Shown in pieces: positions 42,501 to 53,623 of a stretch of DNA of 64,000 bases. The stretch lies in the NCBI GenBank assembly GCA_036245805.1, contig BTRK01000003.1, forward strand, positions 1,922,001-1,986,000, in the 5' to 3' direction. Source of the stretch: Pristionchus mayeri. Its lineage: Eukaryota > Nematoda > Chromadorea > Rhabditida > Neodiplogasteridae. A program made the position numbers and the translations under genes. A model generated the notes under the pieces. It was not told where the DNA came from and did not search any database. It saw only the letters and a list, made by a program, of their open reading frames with translations. Within the stretch, counting starts at the first letter, position 1; the number at the start of each line of letters is the position of its first letter.

Positions 42501-45500
42501 TTGTTTTTTCGCTGCTGATTGTGAGCAGAAAGCATTAGCTGCACAAACAGGGCTGCTCTTCAGAAAACAATGAATCAAGAAAGACGATTTGACTGTATAT
42601 TAGTTGTAATGGACCAAATCCGTCGGATGCATTAATTTGGAGTTATAGGATGTGTCTTTAGAGCAATTGGGAAGCGTGTATGTACCAAGATAATTTTTGT
42701 ATATTTTTGATCTCAAAACAATGCAAATATCGCCTTTTTCAGCAGCAACGCAGCTGGAACGAAGGCGGCTCGCAGCATCAACAGCAGCAGCAGCACAAGA
42801 ATCAGTCGCAGCTGCAGCAGCAGCGGGCCGGACAGCAGCAGCAACATCAACTACAGCAAGTATATATATTTTTTAATATTTTTAATAAGTCGGATGAGAA
42901 CTATTGCGTAATACCGCATTTGTTCTATAAAAGGCGGTATGACGCATTACTTCTCATCTTCTCATCCGACCTACTTATGGTACATTAGTATTGACGCTGC
43001 TCACGCGGAACAAGAAAAAAATCTGCAGCAGCTGCAGCAAGCCCACCAACGACCGGCGCCGCAGGGAGGAGCGAAGCAGCAGAATCAGCGACCCGTGCAG
43101 CAGGCGCAGCAGCAGAGGGGCAACGAGACGGAGCAGCACGGGAAGAGAAGGAAGCGGAGAAGACAGACCAGCGGGTTCTACCAGGTGAGGATTTTTAAAA
43201 ATATTTTTAATCTTTGATCTTTATCACCGACACATTGATAGTTAGTGAGGTAATATAACGGGATGAGTAGGTAGGATTGGTGTTGGTTTGAAAAGCAGTA
43301 TGCCGAAACTATTGTTGCTCTTGCAAGTGGATGCTATATAGAGGGGCTTGTGAAGCGAGAATACTGAAGGGAAATTTGATCGTGCATGATGGTGAATATA
43401 TTTACTGTATTGTTACTGGAGTTTGTTGGAGTTTGTTACTGGAGTTTGTTTGTAGGTAGTATTACTCGAGATCCTGTGAAGATTTTGTGAAACATGTGGC
43501 AGCTAAGTTGACTGGGGGTATTAGTTGAAAAATTTTAAAATTTGTTTCCTCGTAAAGGCTGATCTATTGTTGCGAATACAGGTAAGGTTCTATAGAGGAC
43601 ATGTGAAACGAGAGTGCTACAGAGCGATGTTACTGGGTAGAAGATAGACAAGTTTTTTTTAATTCCTGGATGTTGGACAAGCATTGTTGGAGGAAAGCCT
43701 AGAGGTCTTGTCAAGTAGTTGTGAAACATCGAGTAGTGGGGTTTGCTAGAATGTCAACCATTTCAGATATGTATTATTTATTTCCACGGTAATGAGTATA
43801 TTGCTGTGGGTACAACAAACGTTATATAGAAAGCCTGTCAAAGGAGTGTTTTGTGTTTTGGTCAGGACGGTGAAAGAATATTGTTAGAGAATTATTGAGA
43901 GATGCGGTCAGCTATTGTCGCTGGTATCACTCGATATTCTATGAAACACTTGTGAAGCATCAATCAATACGGTTTTCTAGGGAATTATAATTTTAGAAGT
44001 TGCTATGTGTTTCCATAGAGAATGATCATTTTGCGGATAAAAATAAGATTATATAGAATAATAAAAATAAGATTATATAGAATAAAGGTTCTGTGAAACG
44101 AGAGTGGTACAGGGAACAAATATTCGGGCTGGAAAGTGAAGGGGTATTGTATGCAAGAGGCTGAACGTTGATTGTTTGCAAGAAATGCACAGGGTCCATT
44201 GTCTGTGATACCCTTCGTGATTCTTTCGAATATCTTGTGAAGCGAGATTAAATCAGGCAGGTGAAACTGATATTTCAAAATGAGATCTATTGTAGGGTCG
44301 CGCGGCGGAGCAGCTCGAGGCTGCGACAGCTGCAGCCAGTGCAGCAGCTGCTGCAGACTCCTCCGACGATCTGCCCGGCTTCACGCGCTGCCCGGAGACG
44401 GGAAAGTACTTCAGGATCACCGCGGATTCCAGTGGGGTGAGTGAATTTTTGTTTTTGAAACCGGTGTGGACAAACTATTGGAAGTGACTCACTAGCGAGA
44501 TTTAGTGAGAGAGCAGAGGCGGGAATGTGACTGGTGATAGACTGGAGACATTTTGTATTTTTGAGCTGAAACCCCAAGACCTATTGGTGTGAGGTCAACT
44601 AGAAACGTTATGTAGAATGGTTGAAGCAGCAGTTTAACATGCTGGATAGTCAGACTCACTTTTTATAAAAATTGTTTTGCAATTGTATTCGTAGTGATTT
44701 AGTATTGAAATAGTTGCCGAACAATCAGCTCAATGTTACTGCCAAGAATTAGTGAATGTTACTGCCAAGAATTAGTGAATGTTACTGCCAAGAATTAGTG
44801 AAGAAAGTCGGACTCACTTTTTATAAAAATTGTTTTGCAATTGTATTCGTAGTGATTTAGTATTGAAATAGTTACCGAACAATCAGCTCAATGTTACTGC
44901 CAAGAATTAGTGAAGAAACAGAGGCGGGAATGTCACTGGTGTCAGACTGAAGGATTTGTATATTTTTGAGCGATAACGCAAGAATGATTGTTGATAGACC
45001 TATTTCAAACATTGAGACAGCAGGTTGAGACAGCAGTTCAGTAGGCTGAATGTTTTTAAAATTCTATCCGTAACTTATTGTGATGCTACTTCTTTTATGT
45101 AATACCGTTACATAAGCATGCCGTACTCCTTGCAATGCCCAATCATACCGTAATCTCTTGCTGCAGTTGGTGGGCCATCGTGTGAGTGACGTGCGGGCAG
45201 CGGAGAGGAAGAAGAGAGAGGAGGAGGAGGCGAAGAGGGAGAAGGAGAGGGAGGAGGAGATGAGGAAGAAGGTGAGGAGGATGGGGAAGTAGCAAGTGTA
45301 TGCCAAAAGTAATTTGTGGCTTTCTTACGTGTTATATTGAGGATAGGAAAGGGTTTAAAAATTGGTATGTCTATCCTCATTTCGGTTTCGGCAGGTTCTG
45401 AAAGGAGCTTTCCTCAGCCTAATTCAATTTTGTCGACTTTGTTCGGAAAAAAATTATAAAACAAGACAAGCACATTGTCCAATGGATGGTGTAGAGTGAT

Positions 45501-48500
45501 GAACCGAAATCTTCAATCTCATATTGCAGACATCAACCGGCCGTCGTCCCGCCTCCGTGTTCTCCATGCTGTCTTCTCTATCACTCGGTGAGAGAACATC
45601 TGGCACTACATCGGATGATAACTATGACGTCATGCCGCCTTTGATCTATCAAAGGCGGTTTGACGGCATGGTTCTCATCCGACCAAGCGCCCTCGGTGAG
45701 AGGCTCTCCCTGACTCTTTCCATTTCCCGTTTCTCTCTCTCTAACTCTAGCTCTGGTATTTTTATCCCATTGGTTTCCTACCTCGCATCTCCGAATCTCT
45801 TATATCTCTCTCGACTTTTGACATATTTGATGAGGAAAGATTCACGCTACTATCCCCCAGGTCGTCTCGCTGGTCCGTCTCTACCGCGTGCTGCAGCCTC
45901 AGCGAGAATGCAGCAGCAGCTGCCCGGAGCGCCAACGCAGATCATCGATGTGAGAATTATTGATTTTTTTCCGGGGAAATGACGATAAAGAAACCTATCA
46001 GAAATGCGGCATAGAATGATTTAAAAATGGGCAGATTAGCTGATTTCTATTGGTGAACAGGCTAGGAGATCGCAGGTTTCTGCATGGTAATTTTAGCCAG
46101 GGGAGACGATACTTTTCGATATGAGATCAACAGCAAATAATTTAAATGTCACTGAGTGGTGCGAGGTTTCCAGCTGCACAAATCTGGTGATAGATGCTTT
46201 TAGGCTCAAAATATTTCGTTTGAAATTATTTGAAAGTTGTGCAGATTAGCAGATTTCAATTGGCCAACAGGCTAGGTGCTCACGGGTTTCTGTCTGATCA
46301 TTTGAGGCACTGAGGGTGATGAGTTTCGATTGAAGCCGGCGTGAAGGTGCAAAAATAATCTAAATATTTTAAAAGTGGTGTGGGGGTGCCCAATTTTCGG
46401 TAACCGTCTAGATACTCCTAGGTTGAATTTGAGGGGGGGGGTGACAATTGCACAACAATTCACCATTAATTTGCGAATGGACGTAACGACGTGGGAGTTG
46501 CTTCATTGTAACCAGTATGTGCTGCCCTACGTTTGCATATACAAATCTTGTTACCAGGCGAACTTGAGTTTTACTCCATATCTATGAACAGTGGTTCATG
46601 GTCCAAAATTGAGAATTTGAGTGAAAAATCATTGCTAGATAAACCATAAATACCGTGACCAATCGTTATTCACGAGCCTCATTAACTACTGTAACCCAGT
46701 AACACGGGTATCGATGTGTCACTTTACTTGGCGTTTATCTAACCTTGATTTTCCACTCAAATTCTCAAGTTTTGACCATGAACCCCGGGTCGTTGATGAA
46801 GAGTGAAACTCAAGTTCGTCTGGTAACAAGATTTGTATATGCAAATGTAGGGCAGTACATACTGGATACAATGAAGCAACTCCCACGTCGCTACGTCCAT
46901 TCGCAAATTAATAGTAAATTGTTGTGCAAATGTCACCCCCCCCCCCCCCCCCCCCCCGAATTTGATAGTGATTTCGGAGAGGACACTGACTAAAATATAT
47001 TGGATGGTTGGAGCTCAAGTCGTAGCTCAAGTCGTTCAATGCTAGCGATCGTTCAATACAAAGGAGAAATGATATCGCGGTTTACACTAGTTCATCTCAT
47101 GTATTGCATATTGTTAATTATTGTATCCCTTTCCTGTACATTACCATTGATCTTGCCTCTATTTCTTGCCATTCAACGTCTCCTTGATCCAATAAAATGA
47201 TACGGTAACTTTGGAAGGGCGATGGAGGGAGAGTTGAGGGTGAGAGGAGAAGAGTGAAGAGGTCCTGAAAAGTAACGACATTTCACACGCTGGTACATCA
47301 ATTATCGTGTGAATTATTGCAAGTTAAAATTGGAGAAAGAGGGGACCTTTCGAATGAAGGAACGAATACAATAGTTGCCATTCAATGCGAAGTGACTAAT
47401 ACCAAAGTGAATCATCGAAAGAAAATATTCTTTACTGTAGATCCTAATTTGAAAACGGCACACTTGCATAGTACTGTGACCCAGTCCCGAAGACGGGATG
47501 TAGCCTTATCTATTATTTTAGGCGTCAGAGTTCCTCCCGCTTTCTCTCTTCTAACCCACTCATTTTTAAGTGCTCTTCCCTGATTTTCGGTCGCGCAACC
47601 CCTCAGATATGGGAACGGATGGACAATGGGGGGGGGGGGGGGAGATTTATCCGAGAAGTGCCGAGATGTATCTTTCACTTTTACAGGCGTCGGACTTCCT
47701 TCCGCTCTCTCGCTACGCTGGCATGCACTCGGTGGTCGGCTGCGAGTTCCTGGACGTGTCGGCAGAGGGAGAAACGCTCACCGGATGCTGGGCCATTGCT
47801 GGGGTACGGTAGGATTGAGATATTGATTGATTGATCGCGCTCCTTAAAAGTTGTTCGAAATGAGCGCCGAAAAAATGTGCGCATCCGCGTTTCAACGTGC
47901 ATGTGAAAGGACTTCGGATGAGTATGATTCGATACCTCATTCATCGGTTCTTCATTAAACACAAATTGTTCTGCGCCACGTTAGAGATCTTTCTTAATTC
48001 GTTCATAATAATTATTTAAAATTAATTGCTGAATTACATTAATTACCTAATTGCAGTCGTCCGCTGGTCGCACAGCCTCGCTGGCGTGCAGCGTGCGGGC
48101 GAGTGTGGCGGAGAGAGGAGGAGGAGGCAGGAGGGAGAGGGAGCAGCCGGTGAGCACTGTACTAAAAAATTACGTTTGTGTTAGAGTAGAAAGTGGCCTC
48201 ATTATAAATGTATTAAAGTTACCAGACGAGGACAAAATTGACCCCCTATTTTTTGTCCTCCATCGAATAGCCGATGGCTTAATTAGTTGAGAATTAATAC
48301 ATAAAAATGTTGAAAATCAATAATAGCCTCAAGGGAAAGCCGGAAATGATCAGCTTAATCCCGCGCTCTCTCACTTTTGCATACTTTCTCGTACACGCGA
48401 CGAGATCAGGGTCAGATCAGGGTTTCGTCCTCGTCCGGTAACTTTAATGTACCCACGGAACCCCTTTGTTACGCATTCTATGCTCATAGTAGTAATGAGA

Positions 48501-51500
48501 AAACGGCTTTTCGAGCCGGCGCTTGCCCAGTCTGTTGTATCATCCATGCTTGATATGATATTATGGGAGGAAAAATGAATTAGATCGGCGAAAAGATTTT
48601 GCAAAAAAAAATTAAGTGATTTGATGAAATTTGATATTTTGATCAAAGTTGGGGGGTAGGTGAGCGCGGGTTGCACACAATTCATATCCCTCCATGACTC
48701 GGTCGAGTTTCAATAAAGTCATCAGTTTTCATTTATACAATATAATTATTTTACCGATGCGGATTCACTGCTGCACATTCGAAAAAATCAAGACATGTTT
48801 TGAAATATGATTTGTGTTTCGCTGATTGAAGATCTAACAGGAGTGCAAGCTGGTACAATCTCCGTCTATCTTTGGTTCAAAAAATGCCACCCCCCCCAAC
48901 AATCATTCATTTTCTGCCTACAGTCATCTTACCATAGTATTCACTTTTCCTCTTCCTTCCGTAATAATAGCCAACTCCCCCCTTTCCAGTGGCTGTCCCT
49001 CCCTGCGCTCCGCGGTGCTCCACTACAAGTGCGCGCGAATGCGATCGTCGACATGGCCATGGCTCCCACTGATCGGTGAGGGATTAATTGGCTAATTAGT
49101 TACTTAATTATGACACTAATTACCCCTTGTAACATTCCTAAGAATCACTTGGAATAGCAGGGATACGTAGTCTTACATTTAGCTGTGGTAAGTCTCGCCG
49201 ATCCACACCATTTAGCGTAGTCGTCTCTTGACGCCTGTAAAATAGCTTCATGTGGCTGCACTTTTTTATCCAATTGTGAATCCTGAATTCGCCAGGGACG
49301 TCACCTGTCTGCTGTACACGACTGCTACCAGCACACTCGACAAGTGGGGACGACCCATAACGCAGTGCGAAGTACGGTTTAGAATTGTTTAAAAATATTA
49401 TTATTAATTATTTAAATTATTATTGATGTTCGTTACTGGTGCAAATTGATATTTTGCAAATTGATATTTTGTAGTGTTTTACTTTATATTGTAAACTGCC
49501 AAACTTCCATTGCAAACACGCGAGATTCGCTGAACAAGTGCCAACTGTGAAACGCGGAAGTGCCGGTGGTTGAAAGCTTGAAAAAAATTGTTCGATTCCA
49601 GGTCTCGACGCGACCGGTGTACTGCAGATTCGAGGAATCGGAGGACGGGTATGACGTCAGTGACGCGTCCATTTACAACGTCCAGACGAGGTATGGGAGG
49701 GGGAAAGGTGGGGTATCGAAGATGGGACATGCTTCGTCATGTTGAATGTTCTTTTCATTCGTTATTCGATTTACACGCGGAAGAGGGGAGATGTGAGGGC
49801 TCGGTATACCATAAGGAGTAGGTCAAGAGGGGTGCAGAAAAGGAGAGAAAACTATCTCATTTATATGCTCTTTTTAGAGTACCTGAGCGCATGTTGCTGG
49901 AATACTTGATATAGAAAATTTTTGTTTTATTGATTAAGCTTCGATCTTCAACAATAGCGCATTTATTCTACCGCACAGAACTTGTGCAATTTCTGAAAAG
50001 GAGTTCGAGCGGGTGGCGCAAGTTGTCAAGTAGTGGGTAAATGTGCGAGTACGATTGGGATTTACACTCAGAATGATGTTGTGATTAATTCCTACTTCCA
50101 AATAGTTGCTTGTAAAATGCCTGTATCGTAATTTCCCCAGGTGGCGGAACTTCACAAGCGAAAAGAAATATTTTTGATAATGGAATCCAGGTTGATGCTG
50201 TGGAAATTTTCAAGGAGAACTTCACAAATTTGAATTCCCGCAATTGGAGCCGAGATATGGAATTGCGGGAATTCAAATTTGTGAAGTTCCCCTTGAAAAT
50301 TTCCACGTCATCAAATCGGAGTATCGAACAATTCTCTAGTTGTAGATGTTGGATGAAACTTGCTGAAAATGGGTATGAAATTGTGATATCTTGTTTTTAA
50401 AAATATATAAAATTGCTGTTTGCAGACTGGGCGGGAACGTCTACTCGTGCGCGTGGTCGCAGAAGATGAAGATAGGTGAGAATTTTCTTCTCACTCAATT
50501 CTGCACGCTCTATCGCCCTGCTGACAATGAGACTCAATTCTTCGAGAATTCATTGCGATTGCTCTTTGCGTCGTAGAAAGCGGAGCGACGAAAAAAAGAT
50601 TGTTGTTTGAAATATTTGTAATGAGTAGGTAGTAGATTGAAAAACGGAGTTCACCGGAACGTGAAAGCCTTACCTCAAAAATCATACCTGAGATATCGAA
50701 AAGGGGAGAACTATTCCAGAACTATGCAGAACTAGAACATGGCATATGTATCCTCATCTCCCGCAGGTCTGGGCATGGAGCGGCACGCGACGCTGCTCGA
50801 CGTGATGACGGACGAGAAGATGCGAGTGAACACGAGGAAGAAGGTGCCCATCAGCCAGGCATTCGATGAGGTGAGGAGGAGGGGAAGAGAAAGAGGACGA
50901 GGAAGATAAGGTTGGAAGAGTAGATGGGGAACAGTGAGGGGAGGAGGAAGAGTTGGGAAGAGGAGGAGGTGGTGGGAAGAGGGGTGGGGGTGGAGGAGAG
51001 GAGGTGAGAGTGAACACGAGGAAGAAGGTGCCCATCAGCCAGGCTTTCGATGAGGTGAGGAGGAGGGGAAGAGAAAGAGGAAGGGGAAGATAAGGTTGGA
51101 AGAGTAGATGGGGAACAGTGAGGGGAGGAGGAAGAGTTGGGAAGAGGAGGAGGTGGTGGGAAGAGGGATGGGGGTGGAGGAGAGGAGCAGAGAGTGAACA
51201 CGAGGAAGAAGGTGCCCATCAGCCAGGCTTTCGATGAGGTGAGGAGGAGGGGAAGAGGAAGAGGAAGAGGAAGATAAGGTTGGAAGAGTAGATGGGGAAC
51301 AGTGAGGGGAGGAGGAAGAATTGGGAAGAGGAGGAGGTGGTGGGAAGAGGGGTGGGGGTGGAGGAGAGGAGGTGAGAGTGAACACGAGGAAGATGGTGCC
51401 CATCAGCCAGGCATTCGATGAGGTGAGGAGGAGGGGAAGAGAAAGAGGAAGAGGAAGATGAGGTTGGAAGAGTAGATGGGGAACAGTGAGGGGAGGAGGA

Positions 51501-53623
51501 AGAGTTGGGAAGAGTAGATGGGGAACAGTGAGGGGAGGAGGAAGAGTTGGGAAGAGGAGGAGGAGGAGGAGGTGGTGGTGGGAAGAGGGGAGGAGGGTGG
51601 GAGTGCGGGTGAAAGAATAGTGCAGAATAGAATAGTGGTGAAAGAATAGAAAGAATAGAATAGTGAAAGAATATTAAGTTATTTTTATTATTTTTGAAAA
51701 CCAATCCAAGAACTCATTGTTTTAGGTGAAGCAAGTGAATTATTACTGAGATCTGTAGCGCAGATGTGCATGATTTGTTGCGAACAAAATTGACAAGCTT
51801 GTGAAAGACGAACTCGATGCAAGTGAATTTCCTGACATCATTTCGCAGTCAAATCGGTCCGACCAGGCTGCTCGAAATGATGAAACGAGAATGGGAAAAG
51901 TTCTGTGTGAGATATTTTCCAGAAAAAAGCACAATACATACTTGTGCATGAGTCGAACCACCATTGTATATATCCTATATTATTAATAATGCTAATTATT
52001 TAATTACTTATTAATTGTCAGTCGGGCGACACGCTGTACCTCGGGCTGCGCTACGTGAACGCATGCATCATGGACATGCGCGCAAGCATGGAGGAGGCCG
52101 CTGCAGTGATTCCTGGTGAGACTTGTTTTTGTTTTTGTTATTGTTGTTATTATTATTATTATTTTCGATTGATTAAAATTGATAGAGGTTCTTTTGTTAA
52201 ACTGCTGGCACAATTTTGGGAAAATTTTAGCGATTTCCCCAAAGTGAATATTTGTGTTGCACGAGTGCATGATATCCGGTAAACTTCATTGTCAGTCGAT
52301 CTCACAGCCTTTCTCATTCCAACAATAAATATCACTATTAAACTCGCTGGCTTAATTATTATTGATTGCAGACTCGCGCAGCACGGGCTGGCTGCGGCTG
52401 CTGCACAAGGCCGGCCCTCAGGTCGTGCTGTCGACGCTCGAGGGAAAGGTGCGAGTCTTTTTCAATTCGATTTAAATATTTATTTCGTGCTCGATTTTAC
52501 TGTGGGAAAGCATGCACAAATCCCTCCCTCCCCTCTGTTCTCGTGCTAGTCAAAGCTTGTCATTTCGAAATCCCTTGCTAGCTTCGCGCTTCATCCAGAC
52601 GTCCTTCCTCTCTGTGAACCTCTCTGTCGATAGCTGTATCTTGAGCTGCACATGAAAAAAAATTTCTCAATTGACTGTTCCGTTCCTTCCCAGTCAATTG
52701 ATGATGAATTTCGATGATGAAAATATCACTCTCGTTCAGCTGTGCCTAATTATGATAATAGTGAAGTACAAAAGATCAAGATCAATTAATCTTTTTCAGC
52801 TGTGCCTCTACGACATTCGTCGTCCGTGCGTGCCGCTGCTCTCGTACAGCGGGCATCGCGCAGCCGGCGGCGCCCGTCTGCCCTCCTTCGTCGATGACGA
52901 CGAGCAGTTCGTCTTCGCGGGTGAGTCGTTAGATAAGGAGGACTTGAAACCTAAAAGTGCCGGGTTGTGTTGGGAGTGGGATGTTGGGGCTAGTGATGAA
53001 ATTGTTAGGGGCTGTGGTTAGTGTTGTCCCTTTTTCTTATTTTTTAAGCTACAAATTGTGTTGCGATCAATTCATTGGCGAGAGATCACTCTTGAGAACA
53101 TGCCGAGGCAGGAAACTCACTGGCGTATCACTCGCATTAATATCACCAGATCAAGCCCTCAAGGCCGGGAATTTTCGAAATAATCCCTGAGACAGCATGT
53201 CCTTGATAAAGGTGGTCTTGAAACACTGTTCCACTGGGCTTTTGCGAATTCTGATTTTATTAATTTTGAACAAGGGAATGATGAGATATCATTTCCTTTG
53301 ACGAGAGTTCGCTCTTGAGAACAGATCGAGGCACAAAACTGACTGGTTCATTTCCATAAAAATTCAGTTCTTGCCTCTAATTCCGACATTAATTTGCAGT
53401 GGGCGCCGACTTCGCGACGCGTGTCTGGTCGCTGTCTTCGGGCGCGCTGCTGCACGAGCTGCAGCTGCCGGCTGCACCTGCTGCAGCCCCGCCCCTATCC
53501 GACTACCCGCGGCCGGTGTACTCGACGCGCTGGGCGGGCAAGCACGGTGCTGGCGCGCTTGTCGTGGCCGCTGGCGCGCATCTCAACGTGTACAGAATCG
53601 GCCACGAGATGGAGGAAGAGTAG
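39588..53623 (+). CDS. dcaf-4: DDB1- and CUL4-associated factor 4-like WD-repeat protein, 19 exons
   Basis: DCAF4 (WDR21) proteins are WD40 substrate receptors that dock on DDB1-CUL4 ubiquitin ligases. The spliced frame is 2088 nt (695 codons). It has an Arg/Gly start, a long Gln-rich and basic region (about residues 30-190), the family block DDLPGFTRCPETGKYFRI (about 210-228), an acidic/basic coiled segment, then the WD half: NVYSCAWSQKMKIGLGMERHATLLDV, YLGLRYVNACIMDMR, LCLYDIRRP (a WDxR-like position with Tyr) and ATRVWSLSSGALLHELQLP ... AAGAHLNVYRIG. It is longer than human DCAF4 (about 495) because of the Gln-rich N-terminus. Exon 1, with a GTCAGT donor, is the least certain. Product identity rests on remembered family motifs. 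Confidence 0.85.
40048..41093. mobile_element. 1.05-kb foldback DNA element, possibly Mutator-like
   Basis: Long imperfect inverted arms run from ATAGCTGTCCA to a TGGACACCTAT end, with internal nested palindromes (CATGACCCGGGGTTCATGG, GCGCATACCCTGTCACAGGG) and TACGGTAG words. Flanks GATGCCAACC (40038-40047) and GATGCCAACT (41094-41103) look like a 10-bp target duplication with one mismatch. Long inverted termini with a 9-11-bp duplication suggest a Mutator-type element. It lies in DCAF4 intron 1. Confidence 0.65.
41491..41910. repeat. Duplicated intron 1 segments, including an exon 1 donor echo
   Basis: GAGTGGCGGGAAAGTGGTCAGTA (41491-41513) repeats the end of DCAF4 exon 1 and its donor (39657-39679) with three differences. 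Downstream, blocks containing CAGCGAGAAATTGCC at about 39870, 41600 and 41760, and GGGCGTGAGAGCCGC at about 40003 and 41860, show that this intron is built from several copies of one diverged segment. Confidence 0.65.
42886..42975. mobile_element. GGCACTA-related hairpin MITE, copy 4
   Basis: AAGTCGGATGAGAACTATTG pairs with a matching CTCATCCGACCTACTT end; the terminal GGC is lost or altered. It begins 26 bases after the DCAF4 exon 3 donor. Confidence 0.7.
43320..44125. repeat. Degenerate tandem array, about 250-bp period, DCAF4 intron 4
   Basis: The motif TATAGA-(N)-TGTGAAACGAGAGTG-TACAG recurs near 43332, 43588, 43825 and 44085 with heavy divergence. It is non-coding. Confidence 0.5.
44505..45040. 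repeat. Direct repeats in DCAF4 intron 5
   Basis: A 164-bp segment beginning near 44650 is repeated from about 44814 (shared AGACTCACTTTTTATAAAAA-like start). Between them AATGTTACTGCCAAGAATTA is repeated three times in a row. The surrounding block CAGAGGCGGGAATGT at about 44515 and 44920 marks a longer, older duplication. Confidence 0.8.
45602..45691. mobile_element. GGCACTA hairpin MITE, copy 5, beside a DCAF4 donor
   Basis: This is a 90-bp palindrome in DCAF4 intron 7. The junction sequence CTCGGTGAGAG (exon 7 end plus donor, about 45584-45594) reappears immediately after the element at 45692-45702. On the left, seven bases (AACATCT) separate it from the element, so this is not a simple 8-bp target duplication. 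Confidence 0.8.
46433..46957. mobile_element. Foldback element with G-run/C-run ends, CATGGTT family copy 2
   Basis: Arms at about 46433-46610 and 46775-46957 are inverted (GTGACAATTGCACAACAATT and AAATTGTTGTGCAAATGTCAC-like ends, ACTCAAGTTCGNCTGGTAAC, TACGTTTGCATATACAAATC). Flanking G/C homopolymers form the extreme ends. It is related to the element at 33483 and lies in DCAF4 intron 8. Confidence 0.75.
48222..48449. mobile_element. TTAA-flanked MITE (piggyBac-like), copy 2
   Basis: This inverted copy of the element at 1935 has termini AGTTACCAGACGAGGAC and GTCCTCGTCCGGTAACT, each next to TTAA. It sits in DCAF4 intron 10. Confidence 0.7.
50200..50306. mobile_element. Short hairpin element, relative of 37039
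   Basis: TGGAAATTTTCAAGGAGAAC and TTCCCCTTGAAAATTTCCAC are inverted around a CCGCAATTGGAGCCGAGATA core. It shares the GAATTCCCGCAATT module with the 37-kb element and lies in DCAF4 intron 13. Confidence 0.75.
50825..51604 (+). repeat. 184-bp tandem array amplifying the DCAF4 exon 15 end and donor
   Basis: GTGCCCATCAGCCAGGC followed by (A/T)TTCGATGAGGTGAGG occurs four times; units begin at 50825, 51009, 51193 and 51377, exactly 184 bp apart. The first is the genuine exon end. The other three lie in the intron and keep the GT donor. Identity between units is very high, so the amplification is recent. The purine-rich spacer accounts for the long proline/serine-rich open frames on the minus strand. 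Confidence 0.92.

Larger units (their letters stand above)
39588..53623 (+). other. DCAF4-like exon map
   Basis: 39588-39672, 42063-42268, 42743-42859, 43029-43184, 44296-44436, 45167-45271, 45530-45587, 45861-45949, 47687-47803, 48057-48149, 48990-49075, 49296-49371, 49602-49690, 50426-50475, 50767-50870, 52022-52115, 52372-52448, 52800-52920, 53400-53623. All phases agree, and the stop is TAG at 53621-53623. The start codon directly follows an AG (ACCGCAG then ATG), which may be a trans-splice site with almost no leader. Confidence 0.82.

Noticed and set aside
50754..51704. Long minus-strand open frames rich in Pro/Ser opposite the 184-bp array
   Set aside because: They are the complement of purine-rich tandem intron sequence and of DCAF4 exon 15; no family motif and fully explained by low complexity.
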